Origin: Polynucleobacter sp.
Lineage (GTDB): Bacteria > Pseudomonadota > Gammaproteobacteria > Burkholderiales > Burkholderiaceae
DNA: 6,786 bases
NCBI GenBank assembly: GCA_023253245.1
Contig: JALRHB010000072.1
Location: forward strand, 1-6,786
Reading direction: 5' to 3'
Positions within the stretch are counted from its first letter, which is position 1. The number at the start of each line of letters is the position of its first letter. Positions 1-5,498 of this stretch are shown here, in pieces. A program made the position numbers and the translations under genes. The notes beneath the pieces are model-generated. The model made no database searches. It was not told the DNA's origin and saw only the letters and a list, made by a program, of their open reading frames with translations.

Positions 1-2
1 AC

Positions 3-374
3 AATTTAATGCCGTTATTTAGGCAATGCCAAATTTGTTGGGTTAACTCGCTAAAAGACGGCATGAATTTGGTGGCAAAAGAATACATTGCCGCACAGGA
101 TGAACAAAACGCAGGGATTTTGATTTTGTCTAAAAATGCGGGGGCAGCGCACCAACTTCAGCAAGCTATCTTGGTCGACCCTACCAACAATGACAGCATG
201 ATAGAGGGCTTATACCAAGCATTGACCATGACCAAACAACAACGGCAACAACGTCACCAATCGCTATTACAGGGCATTTATGAGACCCATATTGACAGGT
301 GGCGAGCGCATTTTTTGACCGATTTAACCCACAGGGATAAACCAAATAACCCAATCACAGAGACAACAAAATAG
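3..374 (+). CDS. otsA: Trehalose-6-phosphate synthase, GT20 family, C-terminal fragment (5' truncated by window)
   Basis: The open frame runs from the window edge (first full codon at base 3) to TAG at 372-374, so only about 123 C-terminal residues are seen. The motif DGMNLVAKEY followed by AAQ, then GILILSKNAGAA and an I-V-D-P stretch, is the UDP-glucose-binding end of the second Rossmann domain of OtsA. In E. coli OtsA the Asp and Glu of this motif contact the nucleotide sugar. The enzyme joins UDP-glucose and glucose-6-phosphate to make trehalose-6-phosphate in the cytoplasm, an osmoprotection step. The last ~30 residues are polar and variable, as is usual at this C-terminus. The ATG at 9 lies inside the domain and is not the real start. 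A 29-base gap separates it from the next ORF. The family call is from recognised motifs; it belongs to the left segment, which may come from a different organism than the rest of the window. Confidence 0.88.
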   Translation, partial: NLMPLFRQCQICWVNSLKDGMNLVAKEYIAAQDEQNAGILILSKNAGAAHQLQQAILVDPTNNDSMIEGLYQALTMTKQQRQQRHQSLLQGIYETHIDRWRAHFLTDLTHRDKPNNPITETTK

Positions 375-403
375 ACCATAAAACAGCCAATGAGAAACTC
401 ACA

Positions 404-778
404 ATGACACCAGTGTTGGATCATGCTTTACCTACCGACTACCACCAATCGGACTTGGGCAAATTAATCACCGCTATTTTGCAAGACTTTCGTAGAACGG
501 TTGATACATCACCTAAACTAAGCGATGCCGCTTATGTGACACAATTAAAGCAAACTTTGTCGCAGTTGGTGCTTTTGTCCACTCAAATTGCCTTGCCCGC
601 AAACGGTCATACTTTACAGCGCTGGCAAGTATTGGCACAGGTTGCCGCTTGTGACTTGAACTTGGTCAAATTTTTTGAGTCGGCAGATTTTAAATCTGCT
701 GTGTCTACCGATTTCACCACTCGGGCTCGCACGAGCAATGAACTCGCACTGTATAAATCAAGACAAACGAAATTTTAG
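404..778 (+). CDS. Probable acyl-CoA dehydrogenase N-terminal fragment with a spurious hybrid C-terminus
   Basis: ATG at 404 opens a 124-codon frame. Residues 1 to about 92 look like a real protein N-terminus: a helical region ending in RWQVLAQVAACDLNLVKFFE, which resembles the helical N-terminal part of some proteobacterial acyl-CoA dehydrogenase-family proteins (normally several hundred residues, FAD-dependent oxidation of acyl-CoA thioesters). From about residue 93 (base 680) onward the codons are simply the reverse complement of a tRNA-Leu gene and its leader, giving a low-complexity polar tail (ADFKSAVSTDFTT...) that no dehydrogenase has. The coding region is therefore cut short at 671-682 and the stop at 776-778 is accidental. 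No convincing Shine-Dalgarno sequence precedes the ATG. The family assignment is recall of a motif, not an alignment; truncation by sequence joining is the inference I hold most strongly. Confidence 0.5.
   Translation: MTPVLDHALPTDYHQSDLGKLITAILQDFRRTVDTSPKLSDAAYVTQLKQTLSQLVLLSTQIALPANGHTLQRWQVLAQVAACDLNLVKFFESADFKSAVSTDFTTRARTSNELALYKSRQTKF
671..682. other. Putative chimeric junction (assembly join or recombination breakpoint)
   Basis: Left of here the plus strand is coding DNA of an acyl-CoA dehydrogenase-like gene (…VKFFES). Right of here the minus strand is the 5' part of a tRNA-Leu gene. The bases TTTTGAGTC fit both sides: they encode the F-E-S of the protein, and their reverse complement GACTCAAAA is a believable variable-arm start for the tRNA. 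A shared run of about 9 bases is what would be expected where two sequences were joined at a microhomology. Whether this happened in the cell or in assembly cannot be told from sequence alone. Confidence 0.6.
672..726 (-). tRNA. tRNA-Leu(TAA), 5' portion only (3' part missing)
   Basis: Read on the minus strand from 726, the sequence has the acceptor 5' strand GCCCGAG, TG at positions 8-9, a D-arm GTG…CAC enclosing AAATCGGTAGA, and an anticodon stem GCAGA (699-695) pairing with TCTGC (687-683). The seven-base loop TTTAAAA (694-688) places anticodon TAA at 692-690, which reads leucine codon UUA. The variable arm starts CGACTCAAAA (class II tRNA, as leucine requires), and then the match stops. 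The variable-arm 3' strand, the T-arm with GGTTCGA, the acceptor 3' strand pairing with GCCCGAG, and CCA are all absent from the bases that follow. About 55 of roughly 85-87 nucleotides are present. The copy as shown cannot fold into a functional tRNA; in the source genome it is probably intact. Confidence 0.85.
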
Positions 779-780
779 CA
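772..780 (-). promoter_or_regulatory. Extended -10 promoter for the tRNA-Leu gene
   Basis: On the minus strand, bases 780 to 772 read TGCTAAAAT, a perfect extended -10 (TGN followed by TAAAAT). It lies about 45 bases upstream of the tRNA 5' end at 726, leaving a leader of about 40 bases, normal for tRNA precursors. No good -35 sits at 16-18 bases (the nearest, TTGAGT at 803-798, would need a 20-base spacer), which an extended -10 can compensate for. Confidence 0.35.
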
Positions 781-786
781 TGCGCA

Positions 787-825
787 GAGTCCAGGGGACT
801 CAAGACCAGCCTAGGAAGGCTAGGC
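787..825. repeat. Two adjacent perfect hairpins in the tRNA/acylase divergent intergenic region
   Basis: Two inverted repeats stand 7 bases apart. The first is GAGTCC (787-792), loop AGG, GGACTC (796-801). The second is GCCTAG (809-814), loop GAAGG, CTAGGC (820-825). Both stems are 6 of 6 paired. Neither is followed by a T-run on either strand, so they do not look like intrinsic terminators. They lie between the tRNA extended -10 (772-780, minus strand) and the acylase start (859, plus strand). Operator-type dyads or 5'-leader structure are both possible; no known regulator site is recognised. Confidence 0.4.
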
Positions 826-858
826 CAATCGACTTGTCAAACGCACTACACTATTCCC

Positions 859-3318
859 ATGAAAATACCTCGTTCCAATACAGGGCTCAAAACACTCTTT
901 AAAGGCACCGTCTGGATTGCCTTAGCAGCGCTCATTTTGATCGGCGTGGCTGTGATTTTCTACCTACTTTCTGCAAAAACCAGCCCATCTGGCAAACGTG
1001 TGATCAAGGGATTAGGTGATGCGGTGATCATTTCGTTTGATGCGAGCGATATTCCGCATATCCAAGCAAAAACGTCGACCGATGCCCTGTTTGCCTTGGG
1101 TTATCTTCACGCAAGTGAGCGCTCGTGGCAGATGGAGATTAATCGACGCCTTGCCAGCGGCCGCCTCTCGGAAATCTTAGGAAAAGAAACGGTATCGATC
1201 GATCGCTTCATCCGTAGCTTGGGTATTAAACATGCTGCCGAAAAACAGTTTGATCGTTACCCCATAGCAACTAAGCGATTGCTGCAATCTTATGCTGATG
1301 GGGTTAACGCTGGTAATGCCCATTTGGGCTGGGCGTTGCCAATTGAATATTTTTTAACAGGTTCCAAACCAGGTCATTGGTCTCCTAGCGATAGCATTGC
1401 CTGGATGCTCATGATGGCACTCGATCTTGGCGGCAATTGGCAAAAAGAATTACAACGCCTGGAGTTGTCGCAATTCTTGTCTACCAAGGAGATATGGGAA
1501 GTAATGCCGCCCTACTCTCCAGGCGATCAAGTTAGCAATCAAGATTTTGCAAAGATGTATCGTGATATTCAGGTTTTTAATCCACAGCTATTGGCTCGCG
1601 AACCGAAGTCAAAAAAATTACCTTCTACTGAATTAACCTTCATGGAGTTACTCGGTGGAAATGATGGTATTGGCTCCAATAATTGGGCTCTCGATGGCAA
1701 GCTAACAACTTCGGGAAAGCCATTGCTCGCCAACGATCCTCATCTTGGTTTATCTGCTCCTGCTATCTGGTACTTTGCACACCTTGAGGCTCCAGGACTA
1801 AATGTAATTGGCGGCACCCTTCCCGGTATTCCGGGGGTTGTTTTAGGCAGAACAGATCAATTTGCCTGGAGCTTTACCAACACTGGCCCAGATGTACAAG
1901 ATCTCTATATTGAACAACTAGACCCCAAGCATCCTGGCACTTATCGCGGACCAGACGGGCCACTACGCTTTAAAGTGCGCCAAGAGATCATTGATATCAA
2001 AGGTGAGCCGCCCTTACGTTTCTTGGTAAAAGAATCACGTCACGGCCCAATCATTTCAGAATCATATGCCAAGGCTAAACGCACGATTAATACTGAACGG
2101 TATGCATTGGCCTTACGTTGGACAGCCTTAGATATTGAAAATCAATCTGTTGTGGGATTACTTGAAATGAATCACGCAAAAGATTTGGAGAGTTTTAAGC
2201 AGGCATTGCGCAAAAATTATGCTCCTATGCAAAACGTTGTCATGGCAGATGTGAAGGGCAATATTGCATTCCAGGCAGCAGGAGTTGCCCCGAAACGCAC
2301 ACTCCATCAAGGCCTTTATGGAGTTGCCCCGGCCCTTGGTTGGGAAAAACAATATGACTGGTCTGGCTACGTACCATTTGATCAACTGCCAAGTAGCGAT
2401 AATCCCGAAAGCCATTGGATAGCAACTGCGAATCAAAAAATAATCTCCAGCAACAATCCCAACCCTTTAACGGGTGATTGGGAAATGCCGACTCGCTATG
2501 ACCGCATTGTTGAGCTTATTCAAGCTAAGTCAGTTCATGATTTTGGCTCCATGAAAGCAATGCAGGGGGATACTTTATCTCTTGGCGCCACGCCATTACT
2601 AAATCTATTTAAGTCTGCACAGTCAAAGCATACTTTGGCTCATCAAGCGGCTGAGCTGAGCAAAAATTTTGATGGCAATATGAAGCTTGATAGCGTTGGT
2701 GCACTGATCTTTAACGCCTGGGCAGACCAACTGACGCGCCACCTTTTTTCTCGCCTAGGCTATTTCTTTACTGAAAATTATGGCTCGCGCCACTTTAGAC
2801 AGGCCCTCATCTTACAGCTCGAAAATCCCAATAGCCCTTGGTGTGATGATCCTAAGACCAATCAATTGGAAACTTGTGCAGACGCCGCTAACCTAGCGCT
2901 TGATAAAGCCTTGGAGCAATTGAGCAAACAGTTTGGTAACAATCCACAGAATTGGACCTGGGGAGGCGCTCATATCGCCGTGTCTGAGCACCGCCCTTTT
3001 AGCAAGGTACCTCTGCTAGGGAGTTTTTTTAACCTCCGCCAACCCTTTCCTGGCGATAGCTTTAGCGTGAACGTAGGTCGCCTGGAACTGCTCAAAGCAG
3101 ATAACCCTTTTGAAACAAAACAGGCACCGAGCCTCAGAGCAATCTACGACCTTGCCAATCCAGAAGAATCCCTCTTTATTTACCAGTCTGGTCAATCTGG
3201 CTGGGTACAGAACCAGCTTTATCGCAATATGAGCCCGTTGTGGGCTAAGAATGAATATTTGCCGCTACAAATGAAACCAGCAAACAGCATCCGCCAGCTT
3301 GAGTTAAATGTGAAATAA
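859..3318 (+). CDS. Penicillin/AHL acylase family Ntn-hydrolase, membrane-anchored precursor
   Basis: An 819-residue precursor of the penicillin amidase (S45) family, which hydrolyses amide bonds of beta-lactams, N-acyl-homoserine lactones or related acyl amides outside the cytoplasm. Residues ~1-12 are basic and ~14-38 form one hydrophobic helix, read as an uncleaved signal anchor. The alpha-chain region spans ~40-250. Autocatalytic cleavage is expected at Gly272/Ser273 in GSNNWAL, making Ser273 the beta-chain N-terminal nucleophile. Counting from it, His falls at beta-23 (NDPHLGL), exactly as in the AHL acylase PvdQ. The oxyanion segment FTNTGPDVQD has Thr at beta-70, and Asn525 (beta-253, in IATANQ) fits the oxyanion Asn. 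The C-terminal GDSFSVNVGR and SGQSGW segments are also family-like. All catalytic residues are present, so activity is likely; the substrate cannot be told. No Shine-Dalgarno is visible before the ATG, but no better in-frame start exists and the anchor begins properly here. It is divergent from the tRNA. Confidence 0.92.
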   Translation: MKIPRSNTGLKTLFKGTVWIALAALILIGVAVIFYLLSAKTSPSGKRVIKGLGDAVIISFDASDIPHIQAKTSTDALFALGYLHASERSWQMEINRRLASGRLSEILGKETVSIDRFIRSLGIKHAAEKQFDRYPIATKRLLQSYADGVNAGNAHLGWALPIEYFLTGSKPGHWSPSDSIAWMLMMALDLGGNWQKELQRLELSQFLSTKEIWEVMPPYSPGDQVSNQDFAKMYRDIQVFNPQLLAREPKSKKLPSTELTFMELLGGNDGIGSNNWALDGKLTTSGKPLLANDPHLGLSAPAIWYFAHLEAPGLNVIGGTLPGIPGVVLGRTDQFAWSFTNTGPDVQDLYIEQLDPKHPGTYRGPDGPLRFKVRQEIIDIKGEPPLRFLVKESRHGPIISESYAKAKRTINTERYALALRWTALDIENQSVVGLLEMNHAKDLESFKQALRKNYAPMQNVVMADVKGNIAFQAAGVAPKRTLHQGLYGVAPALGWEKQYDWSGYVPFDQLPSSDNPESHWIATANQKIISSNNPNPLTGDWEMPTRYDRIVELIQAKSVHDFGSMKAMQGDTLSLGATPLLNLFKSAQSKHTLAHQAAELSKNFDGNMKLDSVGALIFNAWADQLTRHLFSRLGYFFTENYGSRHFRQALILQLENPNSPWCDDPKTNQLETCADAANLALDKALEQLSKQFGNNPQNWTWGGAHIAVSEHRPFSKVPLLGSFFNLRQPFPGDSFSVNVGRLELLKADNPFETKQAPSLRAIYDLANPEESLFIYQSGQSGWVQNQLYRNMSPLWAKNEYLPLQMKPANSIRQLELNVK

Positions 3319-3329
3319 ATCCTTACTGT

Positions 3330-3340
3330 CAGTCTAAAAT
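3330..3340 (+). promoter_or_regulatory. Likely -10 promoter element for the adhesin-E-like gene
   Basis: CAGTCTAAAAT contains a TAAAAT -10 box (3335-3340), 30 bases before the ATG at 3371, in the 52-base gap after the acylase. The -35 position (around 3311-3317) is poor. The same 11 bases occur 31 bases before purU, which supports a real promoter element rather than chance. If functional, the adhesin-like gene is transcribed separately from the acylase, possibly with help from an activator or read-through. Confidence 0.4.
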
Positions 3341-3370
3341 AGCAATAAACCAATTAAGACCACCACAACC

Positions 3371-3778
3371 ATGAAAAAAATATCTTCCTTTGCCCTCTTT
3401 GCTGCCTTATGCGTCCTCCCGATTTCCCATAGCTTTGCTGCCTGGAAAGAGCTCGGATCAAACGCGCTGATGGTGGTGTATGTTGATCTCGATACCGTTA
3501 GCGCTGTTGGTGAAAAAGCCCAAATCATGTCCATGCTGGACTTCAAGAAACCGGGTGTCAATCCCAAAACCAAACAGCCCGTGAACTCCATTATCGGAAT
3601 TAATGAATACAACTGCCCTGCAGTGAGCTATCGCCCTATCGAATACAAAGAATTTTCGGGCAATAAGGGCACAGGTGATGTTGTGTCAGATAACAAAACT
3701 CCAGATAGTGAATTCGAACCTGTTGTAAACGAATCCTGGGCTGCTGGAGTATTTAACGTTGTTTGCCAACGCAAGTAA
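3371..3778 (+). CDS. Secreted surface-adhesin protein E-like protein
   Basis: A 135-residue exported protein. Residues 1-23 are a classic signal peptide (MKK, then a hydrophobic run ALFAALCVLP, then SHSFA before A), so cleavage is expected after SFA and the mature protein is about 112 residues, periplasmic or surface-exposed. The mature part starts WKELG and has a V-Y-V-D-L-D-T-V strand, an NEYNC segment and a closing V-V-C-Q-R, the pattern of the small surface-adhesin E-like domain (Haemophilus protein E fold). Cys82 and Cys132 are the only mature cysteines and probably form a disulfide. Many proteobacterial members of this family have no known role, so adhesion should not be assumed. The start is fixed by the signal peptide; the Shine-Dalgarno is weak. 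It is followed by a strong terminator at 3805-3838. Confidence 0.8.
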   Translation: MKKISSFALFAALCVLPISHSFAAWKELGSNALMVVYVDLDTVSAVGEKAQIMSMLDFKKPGVNPKTKQPVNSIIGINEYNCPAVSYRPIEYKEFSGNKGTGDVVSDNKTPDSEFEPVVNESWAAGVFNVVCQRK

Positions 3779-3804
3779 ATTACGTCGATCCGTAGTCATT
3801 TCTG

Positions 3805-3838
3805 GCAGATCTCAAGCCTCGCTTGGGTCTGCTTTTTT
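3805..3838 (+). terminator. Rho-independent terminator after the adhesin-E-like gene
   Basis: The stem is GCAGA (3805-3809), a single bulged T, and CTCAAGC (3811-3817), closing over the loop CTC onto GCTTGGG (3821-3827) and TCTGC (3828-3832). All 12 pairs form, one of them G-U. Six Ts follow at once (3833-3838). It begins 27 bases past the TAA at 3776-3778. This is the clearest terminator in the window. It sits directly against the start of the next lipoprotein gene, which is odd (see findings). Confidence 0.85.
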
Positions 3839-3839
3839 A

Positions 3840-4184
3840 TTGCGTGTTCTTGGCTTTAGTATTCTTCTGAGCATTAATGGCTGTGCAGCCCCAATCGTGG
3901 CCCTTGGTAGCAGCACCACAGCAGTAGCAAGCTCAGCAGGAACCGCGGCAGCCTCAGTAGCAGTAGCCAACCCAAGTACAGCTGTCAGCGCTGTCTCTAC
4001 CGTAACCACCGGAAAATCTCCTCTTGAACACGCCGCCTCTGCAGCCACTAAACAAGATTGCAATTTTCTCAACGCTCTGGGCTCAAAACCTATCTGCGTA
4101 GATATCCCCATACCTCAAGTCAAAGATATGAGCGAGCCTTATCCCGGGCCTGCTGACCACCCCTTGGTCGAAAAACAAAAGTGA
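3840..4184 (+). CDS. Small Ala/Ser/Thr-rich lipoprotein of unknown function
   Basis: The frame ends in TGA at 4182-4184. I place the start at TTG 3840, which gives a compact lipoprotein signal, MRVLGFSILLSINGC, with the lipidated Cys at residue 15 (lipobox I-N-G-C), then C-A-A-P. A TTG at 3759 in the same frame would add 27 polar residues, overlap the upstream gene by 20 bases and read through the terminator stem, so it is less likely. No ATG or GTG start is available before the Cys, and no Shine-Dalgarno is clear. The mature part (~100 residues) has a low-complexity A/S/T/V linker (~16-60), then a more ordered tail: KSPLEHAASAATKQDCNFLN, KPICVDIPIPQ, and a Pro-rich acidic end. The two tail cysteines may pair. 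Probably outer-membrane anchored. I do not recognise a functional family; start confidence is low, reading-frame confidence good. Confidence 0.65.
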   Translation: MRVLGFSILLSINGCAAPIVALGSSTTAVASSAGTAAASVAVANPSTAVSAVSTVTTGKSPLEHAASAATKQDCNFLNALGSKPICVDIPIPQVKDMSEPYPGPADHPLVEKQK

Positions 4185-4206
4185 AACTGTTTGTCGACAA
4201 TAGTTT
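4184..4206. other. Imperfect inverted repeat after the lipoprotein stop
   Basis: AAACT (4184-4188) pairs with AGTTT (4202-4206), and inside them is the 10-base palindrome TTGTCGACAA (4191-4200), with one G-T pair and one bulge. It starts on the last base of the lipoprotein stop codon and touches the putative -35 of purU (4205-4210). It is AT-rich and lacks a real T-run, so a weak terminator or an operator dyad for purU are both possible. Confidence 0.3.
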
Positions 4207-4234
4207 TACGGTAACTCGACATACAGTCTAAAAT
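4205..4234 (+). promoter_or_regulatory. Sigma-70 type promoter for purU
   Basis: The -35 TTTACG (4205-4210, four of six consensus bases) and -10 TAAAAT (4229-4234, five of six) are 18 bases apart. Expected transcription start is about 4241, giving a leader of about 25 bases, too short for a riboswitch. The -10 region repeats the 11 bases CAGTCTAAAAT found before the adhesin-like gene. It probably drives purU and the genes after it. Confidence 0.5.
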
Positions 4235-4265
4235 TGGTGAAATATTCCCTTGAAATCATGAAGCA

Positions 4266-5120
4266 ATGACAACTGAAAACTATTACCTGACCCTCACCTG
4301 CCCTAATCGCCCAGGCATTGTTGCCGCAGTTTCTACCTATATTTTTGAATTAGGTGGAGATATCGAAGAAGCGCAGCAATTTGATGACAAAGCATCCAAA
4401 AGATTCTTTATGCGCGTTAGCTTTAGCTGTGCTGCAGATGCAAAAACGCTGCGCGATGGTTTTGTAGATATTGCCAAACGTTTTGACCTCACTTGGAACT
4501 TGCGTGCAGTAAAAGAACTTAAGCGCGTCTTGATCATGGCATCAAAATTAGACCATTGCTTAGTTGACTTGCTCTACCGTTGGCGCATTGGCGAATTACC
4601 GATGATCATCTGCGGCATCGTATCCAACCATCCGCGCGATGTGTATGCCAGTATCGATTTTGCTGGTATTCCGTTTTATCACTTGCCAGTGACCCCAGAA
4701 ACTAAAGCAGCTCAAGAAGCAAAGTTATTAGAAATCATTGCAGATTCAAAAGTAGATATGGTCATCTTGGCGCGCTACATGCAAATACTTTCTGATGACC
4801 TATCTACCAAGTTATCTGGGCGCTGTATTAACGTGCATCATTCATTCTTACCAAGCTTTAAAGGCGCTAAGCCCTACCATCAAGCTCATGCTCGCGGTAT
4901 CAAGCTTATCGGCGCAACTGCGCACTTTGTTACTAGCGATTTGGATGAAGGTCCGATCATTGAACAAGACGTCACTCGTGTAACTCATGGCGATACACCA
5001 GATGATTTAGTGCGCAAAGGTCGCGATTTAGAGCGTACTGTTTTGTCGCGCGCGCTTCGTTACTACCTACATGATCGTGTTCTCATTAATGGCGCCACTT
5101 CGGTTGTTTTTTCCGACTAA
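4266..5120 (+). CDS. purU: Formyltetrahydrofolate deformylase
   Basis: A 284-residue cytoplasmic enzyme, normal length for PurU, hydrolysing 10-formyl-THF to THF and formate. The formate feeds PurT-dependent purine synthesis and the reaction balances the one-carbon pool. Residues ~6-80 are an N-terminal ACT domain (YLTLTCPNRPGIVAAVS), which usually senses amino acids (methionine and glycine in E. coli). Residues ~86-284 are the formyltransferase-type catalytic domain: KLDHCLVDLLYRW, INVHHSFLPSFKGA, GATAHFVTSDLDEGPII and GRDLERTVLSRAL. The catalytic triad is Asn189, His191, Asp227; its spacing (2 and 36) equals the N106/H108/D144 triad of PurN. ATG 4266 is the correct start, since the ACT domain begins a few residues later; the ATG at 4258 is out of frame and stops after three codons. 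A promoter lies just upstream, and cidA begins 24 bases after its stop. No defects seen. Confidence 0.97.
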   Translation: MTTENYYLTLTCPNRPGIVAAVSTYIFELGGDIEEAQQFDDKASKRFFMRVSFSCAADAKTLRDGFVDIAKRFDLTWNLRAVKELKRVLIMASKLDHCLVDLLYRWRIGELPMIICGIVSNHPRDVYASIDFAGIPFYHLPVTPETKAAQEAKLLEIIADSKVDMVILARYMQILSDDLSTKLSGRCINVHHSFLPSFKGAKPYHQAHARGIKLIGATAHFVTSDLDEGPIIEQDVTRVTHGDTPDDLVRKGRDLERTVLSRALRYYLHDRVLINGATSVVFSD

Positions 5121-5129
5121 AACCCATCC

Positions 5130-5160
5130 CGAGGCTAATATCAAATGATCTCTGGCCTCG
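5130..5160 (+). promoter_or_regulatory. Possible hairpin masking the cidA ribosome binding site
   Basis: CGAGGC (5130-5135) and GCCTCG (5155-5160) are perfect 6-base complements. The 5' arm contains the GAGG Shine-Dalgarno (5131-5134) and the 19-base loop contains the ATG start (5145-5147). Folded, the mRNA would hide the ribosome binding site of cidA. A translational control role is inference; the complementarity itself is directly visible. Confidence 0.35.
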
Positions 5161-5498
5161 TTCAAATTCTGTTGTTTCAAAGTCTTGGTGAGTTAATTTC
5201 TAAATTTGCTTTGCCAACGCTGCCAGGGCCAGTCATTGGGCTGGTCTTATTGATTCTTTGGCTGGTTCTGCGCAAAGGTATTAATTCAGAATTGGCCATG
5301 GTGGCTGATGTCTTCAGTCAGTATCTGGGCTTACTCTTTGTTCCAGCTGCAGTAGGCGTTGTTCTTTTTCTTCCACAATTACAGGAAAATGCACTTGCCA
5401 TTATTAGCGCTTTGGTCGGCAGCGTTATTCTCACTATTGCCACTGCTGCACTTGTTGCAAGGCTCTTAAGCTCTAAATCTGATGGAGAGGGCCAATGA
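5145..5498 (+). CDS. cidA: CidA/LrgA family holin-like membrane protein
   Basis: A 117-residue, very hydrophobic inner-membrane protein of the usual CidA/LrgA size. About four helices are visible at residues 4-22, 26-43, 60-78 and 84-107. The family motif LPGPVIG (26-32) at the start of the second helix and LLFVPAAVGV (63-72) are diagnostic. The C-terminus is short and charged (KSDGEGQ). Partner of LrgB; the pair acts as a holin/antiholin-like system in staphylococci and has been linked in other bacteria to pyruvate or glycolate export. A GAGG sits 10 bases before the ATG. The stop overlaps the lrgB start (ATGA, 5495-5498), which indicates translational coupling, and the gene lies 24 bases after purU on the same strand with no terminator between. 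CidA versus LrgA cannot be decided from sequence alone. Confidence 0.92.
   Translation: MISGLVQILLFQSLGELISKFALPTLPGPVIGLVLLILWLVLRKGINSELAMVADVFSQYLGLLFVPAAVGVVLFLPQLQENALAIISALVGSVILTIATAALVARLLSSKSDGEGQ

Noticed and set aside
672..726. Half tRNA as an integrase attachment site of a genomic island
   Set aside because: Integration normally rebuilds the tRNA or keeps its 3' end as the repeat; here the 3' part is simply absent, no integrase gene is present, and the flank is ordinary metabolic coding DNA.
725..736. Small inverted repeat GCTCG-CA-CGAGC at the tRNA 5' end
   Set aside because: The two-base loop is too tight and the bases overlap the tRNA acceptor strand; it is probably incidental.
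675..902. 75-codon plus-strand ORF between the tRNA and the acylase
   Set aside because: It runs over antisense tRNA, its leader, both hairpins and into the acylase start in another frame; the product has no domain-like features.
2158..2436. Minus-strand ORFs inside the acylase gene
   Set aside because: They overlap conserved acylase sequence and show no recognisable protein features.
3334..3612. 92-codon minus-strand ORF opposite the adhesin-E-like gene
   Set aside because: Its hydrophobic C-terminus is the antisense of the signal peptide region; the plus-strand gene is clearly real.
3812..4111. 99-codon minus-strand ORF opposite the lipoprotein gene
   Set aside because: It mirrors the Ala/Ser/Thr-rich low-complexity region, which opens long frames on the other strand; it has no signal or motif, while the plus strand has a clear lipobox.
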